Shown here: positions 17,637 through 26,883 of the stretch, in pieces | Layout of the letters: each line of letters opens with the position of its first letter | Position numbering within the stretch: the stretch's first letter is position 1 | From: Demequina globuliformis | GTDB taxonomy: Bacteria; Actinomycetota; Actinomycetes; Actinomycetales; Demequinaceae | Assembly (NCBI RefSeq): GCF_000975155.1 | Contig: NZ_BBRG01000001.1 | Span: 417,999 to 481,998 of the forward strand | Direction: 5' to 3' | Length of the DNA stretch: 64,000 nt | The notes under the pieces: generated by a model | What the model saw: the letters and a program-made list of their open reading frames with translations, nothing else | Told to the model about the DNA's origin: nothing | Databases searched by the model: none | Program-made: the position numbers and the translations under genes

Positions 17637-18515
17637 TCAGTATGTGAGCAACCCGCGCGACTCGAACTGGCCCCGTACGCGCTCCACGAGTTCCTTGGAG
17701 GGTGGCTCCACATCATCGAGCGCGTAGTTCTCGCCCAGCTCGTGCCACTTGTCGCGACCCATCTGGTGGAACGGCAGCACCTCAACCCGCTCGAGCGAGG
17801 TAAGAGTGGCGGCGTAGTCGGCAACCTTGTCGACATTGTCGACGGCATCCGTCAGGCCAGGTACGAGGACAAAGCGCAGCCAGATCGGGATGTTGCGGTC
17901 GGCGAGCTTGCGACCGAACACGAGGGTCGGCTCCAACAGGCGTCCCGTGACTTTCTTGTACGTGTCTGGGTCCCCTGACTTCACGTCGAGCAGCACCAGG
18001 TCAGTGTTGTCGAGGAGATCGTCGGAGGCCCGCAGACCCAAGAACCCGGAGGTGTCGAGCGTCGTGTGCACTCCGATGGCTTTGCATTCGGCGAAGATGC
18101 GCTCCACGAACGAGGCCTGCAACAGCGCCTCACCGCCGGAGAGGGTCACTCCCCCACCCGAGGCCCGCATGACGGGCTCATAGCGGCGCACACGCTTCAT
18201 GAGGTCGTCAACGTGGACGCGCGTGCCGCGCCGCATCTGCCAGGTGTCAGGGTTGTGGCAGTACAGGCACCTGAGGGGGCACCCTGCCAGGAAGAAGGTG
18301 AGGCGCGTGCCGGGGCCATCGACGGCTGTCACGAGCTCCCACGAGTGAACCGAGCCCGTGTCACCGCCGGCCTTGGCCGAGCGGTGCAGGTCGGCATCGG
18401 CCTCCTCCAGCGGAAGGGGGTTGCGCCCGCTGGGGGCCGATGCCCTGGTGGGCTGTGTCTCACTCGTCACCACGGCATCGGCCGTAGCGATGGAGAGGTC
18501 ACTGGGGACGGACAT
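17637..18515 (-). CDS. pflA: Pyruvate formate-lyase activating enzyme
   Basis: 292 residues. A radical SAM enzyme that installs the glycyl radical on PflB using S-adenosylmethionine and reduced electron donor. The [4Fe-4S]-binding CX3CX2C motif is at Cys79, Cys83 and Cys86 (CPLRCLYC), followed by HNPDTW, which is typical of PflA. The N-terminus carries about 50 extra residues before the conserved GSVHSWELVTAVDGPG. The ATG at 18515 has an AAGGAG site 8 bases upstream. It lies 76 bases behind pflB with a hairpin in the gap, so its level may be lower than that of pflB. Confidence 0.95.
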   Translation of the reverse strand: MSVPSDLSIATADAVVTSETQPTRASAPSGRNPLPLEEADADLHRSAKAGGDTGSVHSWELVTAVDGPGTRLTFFLAGCPLRCLYCHNPDTWQMRRGTRVHVDDLMKRVRRYEPVMRASGGGVTLSGGEALLQASFVERIFAECKAIGVHTTLDTSGFLGLRASDDLLDNTDLVLLDVKSGDPDTYKKVTGRLLEPTLVFGRKLADRNIPIWLRFVLVPGLTDAVDNVDKVADYAATLTSLERVEVLPFHQMGRDKWHELGENYALDDVEPPSKELVERVRGQFESRGLLTY

Positions 18516-18543
18516 GACCTGCGCTCCTTCACGAAGAAAGGGT

Positions 18544-18584
18544 GCGGCGCCCGGCGAGCGAGAGGAGTCCCCCGCCGGGGCCGC
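18544..18584 (-). terminator. Hairpin between pflB and pflA, possible attenuator
   Basis: On the minus strand GCGGC-CCCGGCG pairs with CGCCGGG-CGCCGC around a 16-base loop and is followed by ACCCTTTCTT. It could partly terminate pflB transcripts or protect their 3' end, lowering pflA relative to pflB. Confidence 0.5.
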
Positions 18585-18591
18585 GTGAGTG

Positions 18592-20862
18592 TTACAGGCT
18601 TGCGTGGAACGTGCGAGACAGGACGTCGAGCTGCTGCTCGCGGGTGAGGCGAACAAAGTTGACGGCGTATCCGGACACGCGCACGGTGAGCTGAGGGTAG
18701 TTCTCGGGGTGCTCCATGGCGTCCTCGAGCGTCTCGCGGTTCAGCACGTTGACGTTCATGTGGAAGCCGTGCGACACGGTGTAGGCATCCAAGACACCGA
18801 CCAGGTTCTTCACCTGCTCCGCCTTGTCGCGGCCCAAGCCGGAGGGCACCACTGACGTGGTCAGCGAGATACCGTCCTCAGCGTCTGCGTAGGGCAGTTT
18901 GGCGACGGACAGGGCCGATGCCACGATTCCGTGGGTGTCGCGGCCATTCATGGGGTTGGCACCCGGGGAGAACGGCTCGCCCGCACGGCGACCGTCAGGC
19001 GTGTTGCCCGTGGCCTTGCCGTACACCACGTTCGAGGTGATGGTCAGGACGGACTGGGTGTGCTTCGCGTTGCGGTAGGTGGGCTGGCGGCGCACCTTCT
19101 CCATGAAGCGGCGCACCAGGTCAACAGCGATGTCATCGGCACGGTCGTCGTCGTTGCCGTAGGTGGGGAACTCGCCCGTCACCTCGTAGTCAACGGCCAG
19201 ACCGGTCTCGTCACGCACGGGCCGCACCTGGGCGTACTTGATGGCGGACAGCGAGTCCGCGACCACGGACAAGCCGGCAATGCCGCAAGCCATCGTGCGC
19301 AGAATCTCCTTGTCGTGCAGCGCCATCTCGATGCGCTCATAGGCGTACTTGTCGTGCATGAAGTGGATGCAGTTCAGGGCGTCCACGTAGGTCTCGGCGA
19401 GCCAGTCCATGAGCTGGTCGAACGCGGCGAGGGTCTCGTCGTAGTCGAGCACGTCGCCACTGAGCGGCGCGGTGGCCGGAGCGACCTGCTTGCCGGTGAC
19501 CTCGTCGCGGCCGCCGTTGATCGAGTACAGCAGCGCCTTGGCGAGGTTCACGCGAGCTCCGAAGAACTGCATCTGCTTGCCGACCTCCATTGCGGACACA
19601 CAGCACGCGATGGCGCCGTCGTCTCCGCACTGGGAGCGAATCAGGTCGTCGGACTCGTACTGAATGGAGGAGGTGTCGATCGAGACCTGAGCGCAGTACT
19701 CCTTGAAGCCCTGCGGCAGCTGGTCGGACCAGAACACCGTGAGGTTGGGCTCGGGTGCGGGACCCAAGTTGTACAGGGTCTGCAGGAAGCGGAAGGAGGT
19801 CTTGGTCACCAGCGGCCGGCCGTCGTCACCCATGCCACCAATGGATTCCGTGACCCAGGTGGGGTCGCCGGAGAACAGGGTGTCGTACTCGGGGGTGCGC
19901 AGGAAGCGCACGATCCGCAGCTTGATGACGAAGTCGTCGATGATCTCCTGTGCCTGGGTCTCATCGATCACGCCCTCGGCGAGGTCACGCTGGGCAAAGA
20001 TGTCCAGGAAGGTGGAGGTGCGGCCCAGCGACATCGCGGCGCCGTTTTGCTCCTTGACCGCGGCCAGGTAACCGAAGTACAGCCACTGGACTGCCTCACG
20101 GAAGGTGCCGGCAGGTCCGGAGATGTCGTAGCCGTAGCTCGCAGCCATCTGCTTGAGCTCGTTGAGCGCCTTGATCTGCTCGCTGTTTTCTTCGCGGTCG
20201 CGGATCACGTCCTCGACGGAACGCTCCATGTCCAGCAGCGCGCGCTCGCGCTTCTTGCCAGCGATCAGGGCGTCGACGCCGTACAGCGCCACGCGGCGGT
20301 AGTCGCCAATGATGCGGCCGCGGCCGTAAGCGTCCGGCAGGCCGGTCACGATGTGAGAACTGCGTGCGGCGCGCACGTTCGGGGGGTACACGTCAAAGAC
20401 GCCGTCGTTGTGGGTCTTGCGGTACTTGGTGAAGATGGTCTCGAGCTCGGGGTCAACGTCGTAGCCGTAGGTTTCCAACGACTTTGCGACCATGCGCCAG
20501 CCACCGAAGGGCATGATGGCGCGCTTGAGCGGGGCGTCGGTCTGCAGGCCAACGATCACGTCTTCGCCCTCCCGAATGTAACCGGGGCCATGCGCGGTGA
20601 TGGTGGCGGGCGTCGTGGCGTCAACGTCGTAGACGCCCTTCTCGCGCTCCTCGGGGAACATGGCGGCGATGGAATCCCAGGCGCGGGTGGTGCGCTCGGT
20701 GGGGCCGGCCAAGAAGGTGCTGTCGCCTTCGTACGGCTGGTAGTTGGTCTGGATGAAGTCACGGACGTTGATGGCGTCGGTCCAAGGGCCGCGCTGGAAG
20801 GCCCGCCACTCGTGTGCGTGGGCGAGGTCGTCTGCGCTGGTGCGGGGATCAGTGGTCGTCAT
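18592..20862 (-). CDS. pflB: Formate C-acetyltransferase (pyruvate formate-lyase)
   Basis: 756 residues. Glycyl radical enzyme that cleaves pyruvate with CoA to acetyl-CoA and formate under anoxic conditions. The adjacent catalytic cysteines are Cys420-Cys421 ([13 protein letters not shown]) and the radical glycine is Gly731 in [12 protein letters not shown] near the C-terminus. The start at 20862 gives [12 protein letters not shown] and has an AAGGGAG ribosome-binding site. Formate made here could leave through the FNT channel at 2314-3207, and acetyl-CoA feeds AdhE. The oxygen-labile radical implies real anaerobic growth. A DevR-like box lies about 95 bases upstream. Confidence 0.97.
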   Translation of the reverse strand: MTTTDPRTSADDLAHAHEWRAFQRGPWTDAINVRDFIQTNYQPYEGDSTFLAGPTERTTRAWDSIAAMFPEEREKGVYDVDATTPATITAHGPGYIREGEDVIVGLQTDAPLKRAIMPFGGWRMVAKSLETYGYDVDPELETIFTKYRKTHNDGVFDVYPPNVRAARSSHIVTGLPDAYGRGRIIGDYRRVALYGVDALIAGKKRERALLDMERSVEDVIRDREENSEQIKALNELKQMAASYGYDISGPAGTFREAVQWLYFGYLAAVKEQNGAAMSLGRTSTFLDIFAQRDLAEGVIDETQAQEIIDDFVIKLRIVRFLRTPEYDTLFSGDPTWVTESIGGMGDDGRPLVTKTSFRFLQTLYNLGPAPEPNLTVFWSDQLPQGFKEYCAQVSIDTSSIQYESDDLIRSQCGDDGAIACCVSAMEVGKQMQFFGARVNLAKALLYSINGGRDEVTGKQVAPATAPLSGDVLDYDETLAAFDQLMDWLAETYVDALNCIHFMHDKYAYERIEMALHDKEILRTMACGIAGLSVVADSLSAIKYAQVRPVRDETGLAVDYEVTGEFPTYGNDDDRADDIAVDLVRRFMEKVRRQPTYRNAKHTQSVLTITSNVVYGKATGNTPDGRRAGEPFSPGANPMNGRDTHGIVASALSVAKLPYADAEDGISLTTSVVPSGLGRDKAEQVKNLVGVLDAYTVSHGFHMNVNVLNRETLEDAMEHPENYPQLTVRVSGYAVNFVRLTREQQLDVLSRTFHASL

Positions 20863-20956
20863 GATTGTTCTCCCTTGCGGCTCGAGCTTCGCGGTGGTTC
20901 CGCTGTCCTCTCGAGCGCTCTTCTTCGACAGTAGCCGCGAGGGGCCCGGCTCGCTT

Positions 20957-20970
20957 GGGACCTTTGGCCC
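20957..20970. promoter_or_regulatory. DevR/DosR-like box upstream of pflB
   Basis: GGGACCTTTGGCCC; its reverse complement GGGCCAAAGGTCCC fits the pattern G[G/T]GNCNNNGGTCC[C/T] seen before adhE and the FNT gene. It is 95 bases from the pflB start and 45 bases from the divergent beta-mannosidase start. Confidence 0.5.
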
Positions 20971-21014
20971 CGCGACGTGCACACGGAACGTTTCGGCTCG
21001 CTACGGTGGGGCAC

Positions 21015-23534
21015 ATGTTGGCAACGTCGCTCACAACGGTCCCGCTCCATGATGCCTGGACACTCACGCATACCGGGGGCGATGCTCCTGACGACGTGAC
21101 GGGCACTACCGTCGCCGCCACGGTCCCTGGCTCCACGCACACGGACCTCATGGCTGCAGGACTCATCCCGGATCCGTACCTCTCTACGCACGAGGCCGCG
21201 CTGGCCTGGATGCACCTGTGCCAGTGGCGCTATGACTGCACATTCGACGCCCGCGCCGCCGCGCCAGGAGAGCGAGTCGACTTGGTGTTCGAGGGCCTCG
21301 ACACCGTGGCCACGGTGAGCGTCAACGGCGCAGAGATCGCTCGCACCAAAAACATGCACCGCTCCTTCCGGTTCGATGTCAGGGAGCTCCTGCGTGACGG
21401 CGACAACACCCTCAGCGTCGAGTTCGCATCCGCGCTCGAGTACGCCCGCAACCTCACCGAGACCTTGGGCCACCGCCCCACTCCGTACCCGCACCCCTAC
21501 CCCGCGGTCCGCAAGATGGCCTGCTCGTTTGGCTGGGACTGGGGTCCGGACCTGCAGACGTCCGGCATCTGGAAGCCGGTCAGGCTAGAGCGTTGGCACA
21601 CTGCACGCATCGACAGCGTGCGACCCGTCGTGACAGTCGAGGGGTGCACCGGTCGCATCGAGGCTCACGTCACGGTAGAGAGGGCGGCCGATGCCGACCT
21701 CACCGTGGTCGCGACCGTTGCCGGGGTACGGGCTGAGGCACAGATCGTCGCCGGCGAGTCCACGGCGACCGTGGTGCTCGAGGTGCCGGATGTTGAGCGG
21801 TGGTGGCCTCGCGGGTACGGCGAGCCGGTCCTGTACGGCCTGGACGTGACGGTCCACGCAGGGGACGACGCCCTCGACCGCTACTCGCGCTCGGTGGGCT
21901 TTCGCACCGTTAACGTCGACATGGCGCACGACGGCACCGGGGCCGGGTTCACCTTTGTCGTGAACGACGTCCCCGTCTTCATCAAGGGCGCCAACTGGAT
22001 CCCCGATGACCACCTCCTCACCCGCATTACCCGCGAACGCCTTGAGCGCCGCATTGGCCAGGCCACGGACGCCCACATGAACTTGTTGCGCGTATGGGGT
22101 GGCGGGATCTACGAGTCCGATGACTTCTACGAACTGTGCGATCAGGCCGGCGTGATGGTGTGGCAAGACTTCCTGTTCGCCTGCGCAGCCTATGCAGAGG
22201 GCCCGCCGTTGCGTGGCGAGGTTGAGGCAGAGGCCCGCGAGGCGATTGTGCGCCTCATGACCCACCCGTCGCTGGTGCTGTGGAACGGCTCCAACGAGAA
22301 CATTTGGGGATGGCACGACTGGAACTGGCAGGGCCACATTGGCGGCGACGGTACCTGGGGCATCGGCTACTACGAAGAACTCCTGCCTGCCCTGGTCGCT
22401 GACCTGGACCCTGGGCGCGCGTACACGCCATCGTCGCCCTTCAGCCCCCACCAGCAATACGACCAGGTTCATCCCAACGACCCAGCGTGGGGCCCTATTC
22501 ACGAGTGGCAAGTGTGGAACCAGCGGGACTACACCCACTACGGCACGTATGTTCCACGCTTCAGTTCCGAGTACGGATTCCAAGGCCCGCCCACCTGGGC
22601 GACGCTGACCCGCGCCATCCCCGAGTCCGCACGCTCACAGGAGTCTGACGACTGGCTGGCGCACCAGAAGGCAGACGACGGCAACGCCAAGCTCAACCGC
22701 GGCCTCGAGCCGCACCTGCCTGCCGGCCGCGACTTCGAGGAATGGCATTGGGCCACGTCGCTGAACCAGGCGCGCGCCATCCGCTTCGCGATTGAGCACT
22801 ACCGGTCGTGGTGGCCCACGTGTGCCGGGTCCATCATGTGGCAGCTCAACGACTGCTGGCCCGTGACCTCATGGGCCGCGGTCGATGGCGACGAGCGGCC
22901 CAAGCCGCTGTGGTTTGCACTCCGGCAGGCGTATGCGCCCCGCATGCTCACCCTGCAGCCGCGCGCTGCGGATGGCTCCCTCGACCCCGAGGGCGCTCCG
23001 CATCTGGCCGCGGTCAATGACACTGACGAGGACTGGGAGGACACCCTGACGTTCTCGCGCCTCACGCTGGACGGCACGGAACGTGCTGTCGCAACGGTGC
23101 ACATGTCCGTGATGGCGCGCTCGGTTGCCGTGATCCAGGTCCCGGACCACGTGCTCGAGCATGAGACGTCGAACTCCGAGATTCTGGTCGCGGAGGCGGG
23201 CTATCCGGGCGATGGCGACCATGCGCGTGCGGTGTGGTCGTGGCACGAGGACAAGGACATGCCGCATCAGGCGCGCCCCTTCACCGCGACCGCGGAGATG
23301 GCCTCCGGCGGCTACGACATTCATGTCGATGCGCACGCGCTGGTGCGCGACCTCACCGTGCTGGCCGACAAGGTCGCGCCGGACGCCGTCGCATCAGACG
23401 CGCTAGTCACAGTGCTGCCGGGTGAAGCGATCACGATCCACGTCGCCACGGCGGCGGACGTTGACCCGCAGGAGTTCTTGAGCGAGCGGGTGCTCGTGAG
23501 CGCGAACTCCCTCGTGGCGGGCGCCGCAGGCTAG
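21015..23534 (+). CDS. Glycoside hydrolase family 2 beta-mannosidase
   Basis: 839 residues, a normal length for GH2 beta-mannosidases. It releases terminal beta-mannose from manno-oligosaccharides. The sugar-binding jelly roll (about 1-180), immunoglobulin-like domain and TIM barrel are followed by beta domains. The acid/base is Glu428 in NGSNENIWGW and the nucleophile Glu519 in FSSEYGFQGP. The ATG at 21015 gives a protein with no signal peptide, so it acts on imported oligosaccharides. The frame open upstream to 20865 runs through the pflB promoter and is discounted. The stop overlaps the convergent tad operon end by 3 bases. Confidence 0.92.
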   Translation: MLATSLTTVPLHDAWTLTHTGGDAPDDVTGTTVAATVPGSTHTDLMAAGLIPDPYLSTHEAALAWMHLCQWRYDCTFDARAAAPGERVDLVFEGLDTVATVSVNGAEIARTKNMHRSFRFDVRELLRDGDNTLSVEFASALEYARNLTETLGHRPTPYPHPYPAVRKMACSFGWDWGPDLQTSGIWKPVRLERWHTARIDSVRPVVTVEGCTGRIEAHVTVERAADADLTVVATVAGVRAEAQIVAGESTATVVLEVPDVERWWPRGYGEPVLYGLDVTVHAGDDALDRYSRSVGFRTVNVDMAHDGTGAGFTFVVNDVPVFIKGANWIPDDHLLTRITRERLERRIGQATDAHMNLLRVWGGGIYESDDFYELCDQAGVMVWQDFLFACAAYAEGPPLRGEVEAEAREAIVRLMTHPSLVLWNGSNENIWGWHDWNWQGHIGGDGTWGIGYYEELLPALVADLDPGRAYTPSSPFSPHQQYDQVHPNDPAWGPIHEWQVWNQRDYTHYGTYVPRFSSEYGFQGPPTWATLTRAIPESARSQESDDWLAHQKADDGNAKLNRGLEPHLPAGRDFEEWHWATSLNQARAIRFAIEHYRSWWPTCAGSIMWQLNDCWPVTSWAAVDGDERPKPLWFALRQAYAPRMLTLQPRAADGSLDPEGAPHLAAVNDTDEDWEDTLTFSRLTLDGTERAVATVHMSVMARSVAVIQVPDHVLEHETSNSEILVAEAGYPGDGDHARAVWSWHEDKDMPHQARPFTATAEMASGGYDIHVDAHALVRDLTVLADKVAPDAVASDALVTVLPGEAITIHVATAADVDPQEFLSERVLVSANSLVAGAAG

Positions 23535-23968
23535 GTTGAGCGCGCTGTCGCCGAGGCGCTGATGGTGACGCCGTCGCTCCACGGCGCGAGTGCGTCGAGC
23601 CCAAAGAGCAACGGCACCGTGCGCGCCAGCGTCACGCGGGCGCTCTGTTGGTCAGGGGCCGATGCCTCGGTCACCACCGCGGTCGTGGACCACCTGCTTG
23701 GTGCGCCGGAGGTGGTGCGGACGGCCGCGATCGCCGCGACATCTGCCGACGTCAGCGCGCTGCCCCGGGCAGCCTCGTAGTAGCCATGCGAGCCAGCGCC
23801 CACGGCTTCAAGGACAATGCCGTCCGCGAGCGCCGCAAGCCGCGTCCGCTGGACGTGCACGTCGGAGACGACCGCCACCGTCAGTGCCGCGACGAGCACC
23901 ACAACAACCCAGCCCAAGGACAGCACGGAGATGGATCCCGCATCGTCCGCCACCCGGCCGCGCGTCAC
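23531..23968 (-). CDS. TadE-like protein of the helicase/secretion neighbourhood type (Rv3660c-region pseudopilin)
   Basis: 145 residues. A short charged leader (MTRGRVADDAGSISV) precedes one hydrophobic helix (LGWVVVVLVAALTVAVVS) and an Ala-rich extracytoplasmic part. This is the layout of the TadE-like minor pilin that ends actinobacterial tad clusters. The start overlaps the previous TadE gene by 4 bases. It is the promoter-distal gene of the six-gene minus-strand operon beginning with the TadA ATPase. Confidence 0.8.
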   Translation of the reverse strand: MTRGRVADDAGSISVLSLGWVVVVLVAALTVAVVSDVHVQRTRLAALADGIVLEAVGAGSHGYYEAARGSALTSADVAAIAAVRTTSGAPSRWSTTAVVTEASAPDQQSARVTLARTVPLLFGLDALAPWSDGVTISASATARST

Positions 23969-24468
23969 GACGTCTCACCCGGAACCGGCGCGCTCGCTTG
24001 GGCGGTGACGTCGATGGTGAGAGGTATCACGGCGGCGAGCAAATCCGGCATCCCGGGCATGCGCACTGGCATGGTGACCTGAACGTCAATCGCCGAACCG
24101 GGCGCGAGGCAGTCGCCTTCACACGCGACCGCGACGGAAGGGTCGGGTATGCCCGCGTCCTCGCCTGCGAGTGACACGACCTGCCAGGCACGCTCTGAGG
24201 CGGCCTCCATCGCACGCGGGTCCCCGTCTTGGTGCGCCTGGACCCCTGCCGTGACGGCTCCGCGGGCGGCGGTGCGCGCGGCTCCCTCTGCGGCGAATAC
24301 GCCCGCCTGCACCTGCGCGAGGGTCACCACCACATAGACGAGCGGGATCAGCACGAGCACAGAGATGCCAAGAAACTCCACGATCGCGCCGCCGTCGTCT
24401 CCGCACAAAGCCCAGCGGTGCCGCACCCTCGCGCTCCACCGCCCCCACGTGCGGGCGCCGCTAGGCAT
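23965..24468 (-). CDS. TadE-family minor pilin
   Basis: 167 residues. The GDDGGAIVEFLGISVLVLIPLVYVVV-type N-terminal region (hydrophilic leader, Glu at the fifth position of the processed helix, hydrophobic core) is the TadE prepilin signature. The remaining part is an extracytoplasmic Ala-rich helix plus small domain containing two cysteines. The ATG at 24468 overlaps the stop of the preceding gene. A longer frame to 24609 is shadow sequence within that gene. Confidence 0.8.
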   Translation of the reverse strand: MPSGARTWGRWSARVRHRWALCGDDGGAIVEFLGISVLVLIPLVYVVVTLAQVQAGVFAAEGAARTAARGAVTAGVQAHQDGDPRAMEAASERAWQVVSLAGEDAGIPDPSVAVACEGDCLAPGSAIDVQVTMPVRMPGMPDLLAAVIPLTIDVTAQASAPVPGETS

Positions 24469-24865
24469 CGGCTTCCTCCAGCGCACGCGCAGTGACCTCG
24501 AGCCCTGTGGGGCCCCACAACCCGACGAGCGGGAGGGTCGTCGCCACCGACACTTCGACGGCGTCCTGCCCACCCACCGTGATTGCGCGCGCGGTCGCGG
24601 ACACCGCAAGCGCGCTCATGGACTCCGCCGCAAGGTCGATCGCTCTCGCCTCGCCGTCCCCCAAGCCCCGGTCAGCGAGCGCCGCATGGGTAGCGCCCTC
24701 ATAGGCACTTGATGCGAGCGTGTTACGCACGTGCAGCGCGAGCACGAGCTGAATCAGCGCGAGGGCCACGAGGATGACGATGATCGCGACGCCGAGGAAC
24801 TCCACGACCGCGCTTCCGCGCTCATCGCGTGTGCGGCTAGCCCCCGGTGACGGACTTGATGGCAT
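24461..24865 (-). CDS. TadE-family minor pilin
   Basis: 134 residues with an RDERGSAVVEFLGVAII prepilin-like junction (Glu in the helix start), one hydrophobic helix and a short extracytoplasmic part. It probably forms a minor subunit with the neighbouring TadE proteins. Its 5' end overlaps the end of the DUF4244 gene by 29 bases in another frame, showing strong packing of this operon. Confidence 0.8.
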   Translation of the reverse strand: MPSSPSPGASRTRDERGSAVVEFLGVAIIVILVALALIQLVLALHVRNTLASSAYEGATHAALADRGLGDGEARAIDLAAESMSALAVSATARAITVGGQDAVEVSVATTLPLVGLWGPTGLEVTARALEEADA

Positions 24866-25067
24866 CGCCGAACAAGGTGGTCAACTGCGTCTCGGCAACT
24901 GCCCAGATCACCGCGACGAGTCCCGCGGACATGAGCGTGATCAGCACCCAGCCGGGGACATCTCCGCGATCCGACTGAGACTCTGAGCGCAGTTGTGCGC
25001 GGTGGCGGCGTGCCGCATCGCGCCACCGCGTGAGCGCTGGTTGTGGCCGTGGTGATGAGTGCTTCAT
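24837..25067 (-). CDS. DUF4244 protein, Flp-type major pilin candidate
   Basis: 76 residues. A basic N-terminus and SDRGDVPGWVLITLMSAG junction precede a single hydrophobic helix and a short tail (LFGDAIKSVTGG). DUF4244 proteins occupy the flp pilin position in actinobacterial tad operons. The ATG at 25067 follows a GGGAG site (spacing 7). If processed at the Gly/Val junction it would leave a short pilin. No prepilin peptidase gene is in the window. Confidence 0.8.
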   Translation of the reverse strand: MKHSSPRPQPALTRWRDAARRHRAQLRSESQSDRGDVPGWVLITLMSAGLVAVIWAVAETQLTTLFGDAIKSVTGG

Positions 25068-25105
25068 CTGGTGCTCCCCTTCAAGGTGATGGTCACAGGT
25101 GGGTC

Positions 25106-26026
25106 CTACGACAGCCGTAAGGCCAGCAGACCCGGGTAAACGGCGAAGACGATGGTGATGGGCAGGATGAGGAACACGACCGGGACGAGCATCGCCAACT
25201 CGCGCTTGCCGCCCTCCTCGATCAGCGCCTCGCGGCCCTGGGCACGCACGTCCGCGGCCTGGGCGCGCAGCACGGCTGCCAAGGGCGTGCCACGTTCCAT
25301 GGCGGTGGCGATGCCTTCCGCGAAGCGAGCGAGGGCGGCTACACCCGCGTCCTTTGCCATCGAGTGCAGCGCGTCTGGGAGCCGGGCTCCTGCACGACAG
25401 TCGGCGAGCGCGATCCGGAGTTCGTCGGACATGGGTCCGCGCGTGATCCGTGCCACGCGCTCGAGTGCGGCCGTGGCCGACTCTCCCGCGGACACGGCCA
25501 AGGCGAGAAGCTCGGCAATCGTGGGCAGTTCTTGCGTGAGTCGGCGCTCCCGGGTCGCGACCGCGCGGCTGAGGGCGAGGTCGCGCACCAGGACCCCGGT
25601 AGCGGTCGCGACGCCAACGAGCACTGTCAACGGGACCAGTCCCGCGCCGCGCGTGAGCGCCAAGAACGTCGCAAGTCCAAGGCCCGCGACGAGTCCGGCG
25701 CACCCGGCAAGAACCTGTTGCGCGCGGAACTGCTCGACTGTGGTGCCGCTGCCGGCACGGCGCAGCCTGCGCGAGACGTCCGACGCCGGCCCTGCGTAGC
25801 GTGCAAGGACTCTCGCAGCATCGCGGACGGCAGGAGCTAGCAGGCGCTCGAGCGTGGGCCACGGCGTGGTGGTGACCGCACGCAGTCGGATCTCCTCCGC
25901 CGGCTCTGCGCGCACGTATGGTGCTACGCGCTGGGCAACGCCAGGGCGCCGCGCCCGCACCCACAGGAGCACCATCCACGCGCCGCTTCCCAGTGCGAGG
26001 GCAGCAAGCCAGGTCACCGCGGTCAC
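25106..26026 (-). CDS. Type II secretion F-family protein (TadC-like)
   Basis: 306 residues with an N-terminal helix, a cytoplasmic T2SSF domain (ELPTIAELLALAVSAGES and PDALHSMAKDAGV segments), and C-terminal helices (LAMLVPVVFLILPITIVFAVYP). It is an inner-membrane platform protein of the tad pilus. The GTG at 26026 overlaps the upstream stop as GTGA; the longer frame to 26095 is not needed. Confidence 0.88.
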   Translation of the reverse strand: MTAVTWLAALALGSGAWMVLLWVRARRPGVAQRVAPYVRAEPAEEIRLRAVTTTPWPTLERLLAPAVRDAARVLARYAGPASDVSRRLRRAGSGTTVEQFRAQQVLAGCAGLVAGLGLATFLALTRGAGLVPLTVLVGVATATGVLVRDLALSRAVATRERRLTQELPTIAELLALAVSAGESATAALERVARITRGPMSDELRIALADCRAGARLPDALHSMAKDAGVAALARFAEGIATAMERGTPLAAVLRAQAADVRAQGREALIEEGGKRELAMLVPVVFLILPITIVFAVYPGLLALRLS

Positions 26027-26883
26027 CGCAACACCCGGATCTCGGTACGCATGCGACCAGCTCGCATCATCAACCGGTATGCAACCACGGTGCACACCCC
26101 ACCCACTGCGAGGACCGTGGCTCCCGCTGCAGAGTTGTATGCCTGCGCGTTGTCACCGCGGGCGGCCAGGAGCGCGAGCAGCACCCACGGCGCAGCGGCA
26201 GCGAGCCTTGCTGCGTTGACCGTCCAACTCTGCCTGGCCTCAATCTCTCCCCTGACCCGGGCATCGTCCCTCAAGAACTCCGACAGGGCGCCCAAGACGC
26301 GGCCCACGTCGGTCCCACCGACTTCCCGCGTCATGCGCAAAGCCTCCACGACCCGGTCACCGACGGGGTCGGCCAATCGCGCCTTGAGAGCGTTGAGGCA
26401 GTCGTCGAAACGACCGGATGCCCGGTAGTCGGCCGCGAAGAGCACAAACGGTTCGCGGAGCGGTTCCGGCCCCCTCGTGCCCACCTGCGCGAGGGCCTCT
26501 GGCAGAGTCAGCCCGGCCCTGATGCCTGACGCCAAAGTGTCCACGACGTCCGGCCACAACTGCCGCGTGGTCGCGGCCCGGCGGTGCGCGCGCGACGCCA
26601 CCAACGCCCACGGCGCCCGGGCCGCCATCACCGCAAAGCACGCGGCGATCGGCACCGAACCCGTGACGCCGGCCGCCACCACGAGCGCCACCGTGCCCGC
26701 GCCAACACAGGTCACTGCGAGCGCAGCGGGCGTGACCGCATCGGCACCAGCCTGAACCAAGAGATCACTCGTGCGGGTCTGCCAGCCTCCGCTGCGAGCC
26801 TCGCCGCGCGTGGGCTGCTCCCACCACGACCACCACACCAGGAATAGCCCCATGCCGAGCGTCAGGCCCCACACCACGGTCAT
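26023..26883 (-). CDS. Type II secretion F-family protein (TadB-like)
   Basis: 286 residues with four hydrophobic helices, two each side of a cytoplasmic T2SSF domain (DVVDTLASGIRAGLTLPEALAQVG and MTREVGGTDVGRVLGALSEF). It pairs with the TadC-like protein as the membrane platform that couples the TadA ATPase to pilin polymerisation. It starts inside the tadA stop and overlaps the next gene, so all are coupled. Confidence 0.88.
   Translation of the reverse strand: MTVVWGLTLGMGLFLVWWSWWEQPTRGEARSGGWQTRTSDLLVQAGADAVTPAALAVTCVGAGTVALVVAAGVTGSVPIAACFAVMAARAPWALVASRAHRRAATTRQLWPDVVDTLASGIRAGLTLPEALAQVGTRGPEPLREPFVLFAADYRASGRFDDCLNALKARLADPVGDRVVEALRMTREVGGTDVGRVLGALSEFLRDDARVRGEIEARQSWTVNAARLAAAAPWVLLALLAARGDNAQAYNSAAGATVLAVGGVCTVVAYRLMMRAGRMRTEIRVLR

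Noticed and set aside
18931-20934. Long plus-strand open frame opposite pflB (667 codons)
   Set aside because: High-GC shadow frame: the other strand carries an unmistakable PflB, the translation is low-complexity Val/Gly/Leu/Arg without family motifs, and there is no ribosome-binding site.
25632-25643. GGGACCAGTCCC, a perfect palindrome resembling the DevR-like box
   Set aside because: Inside the tadC-like coding sequence, with 12-base instead of 14-base spacing; likely chance in GC-rich DNA.
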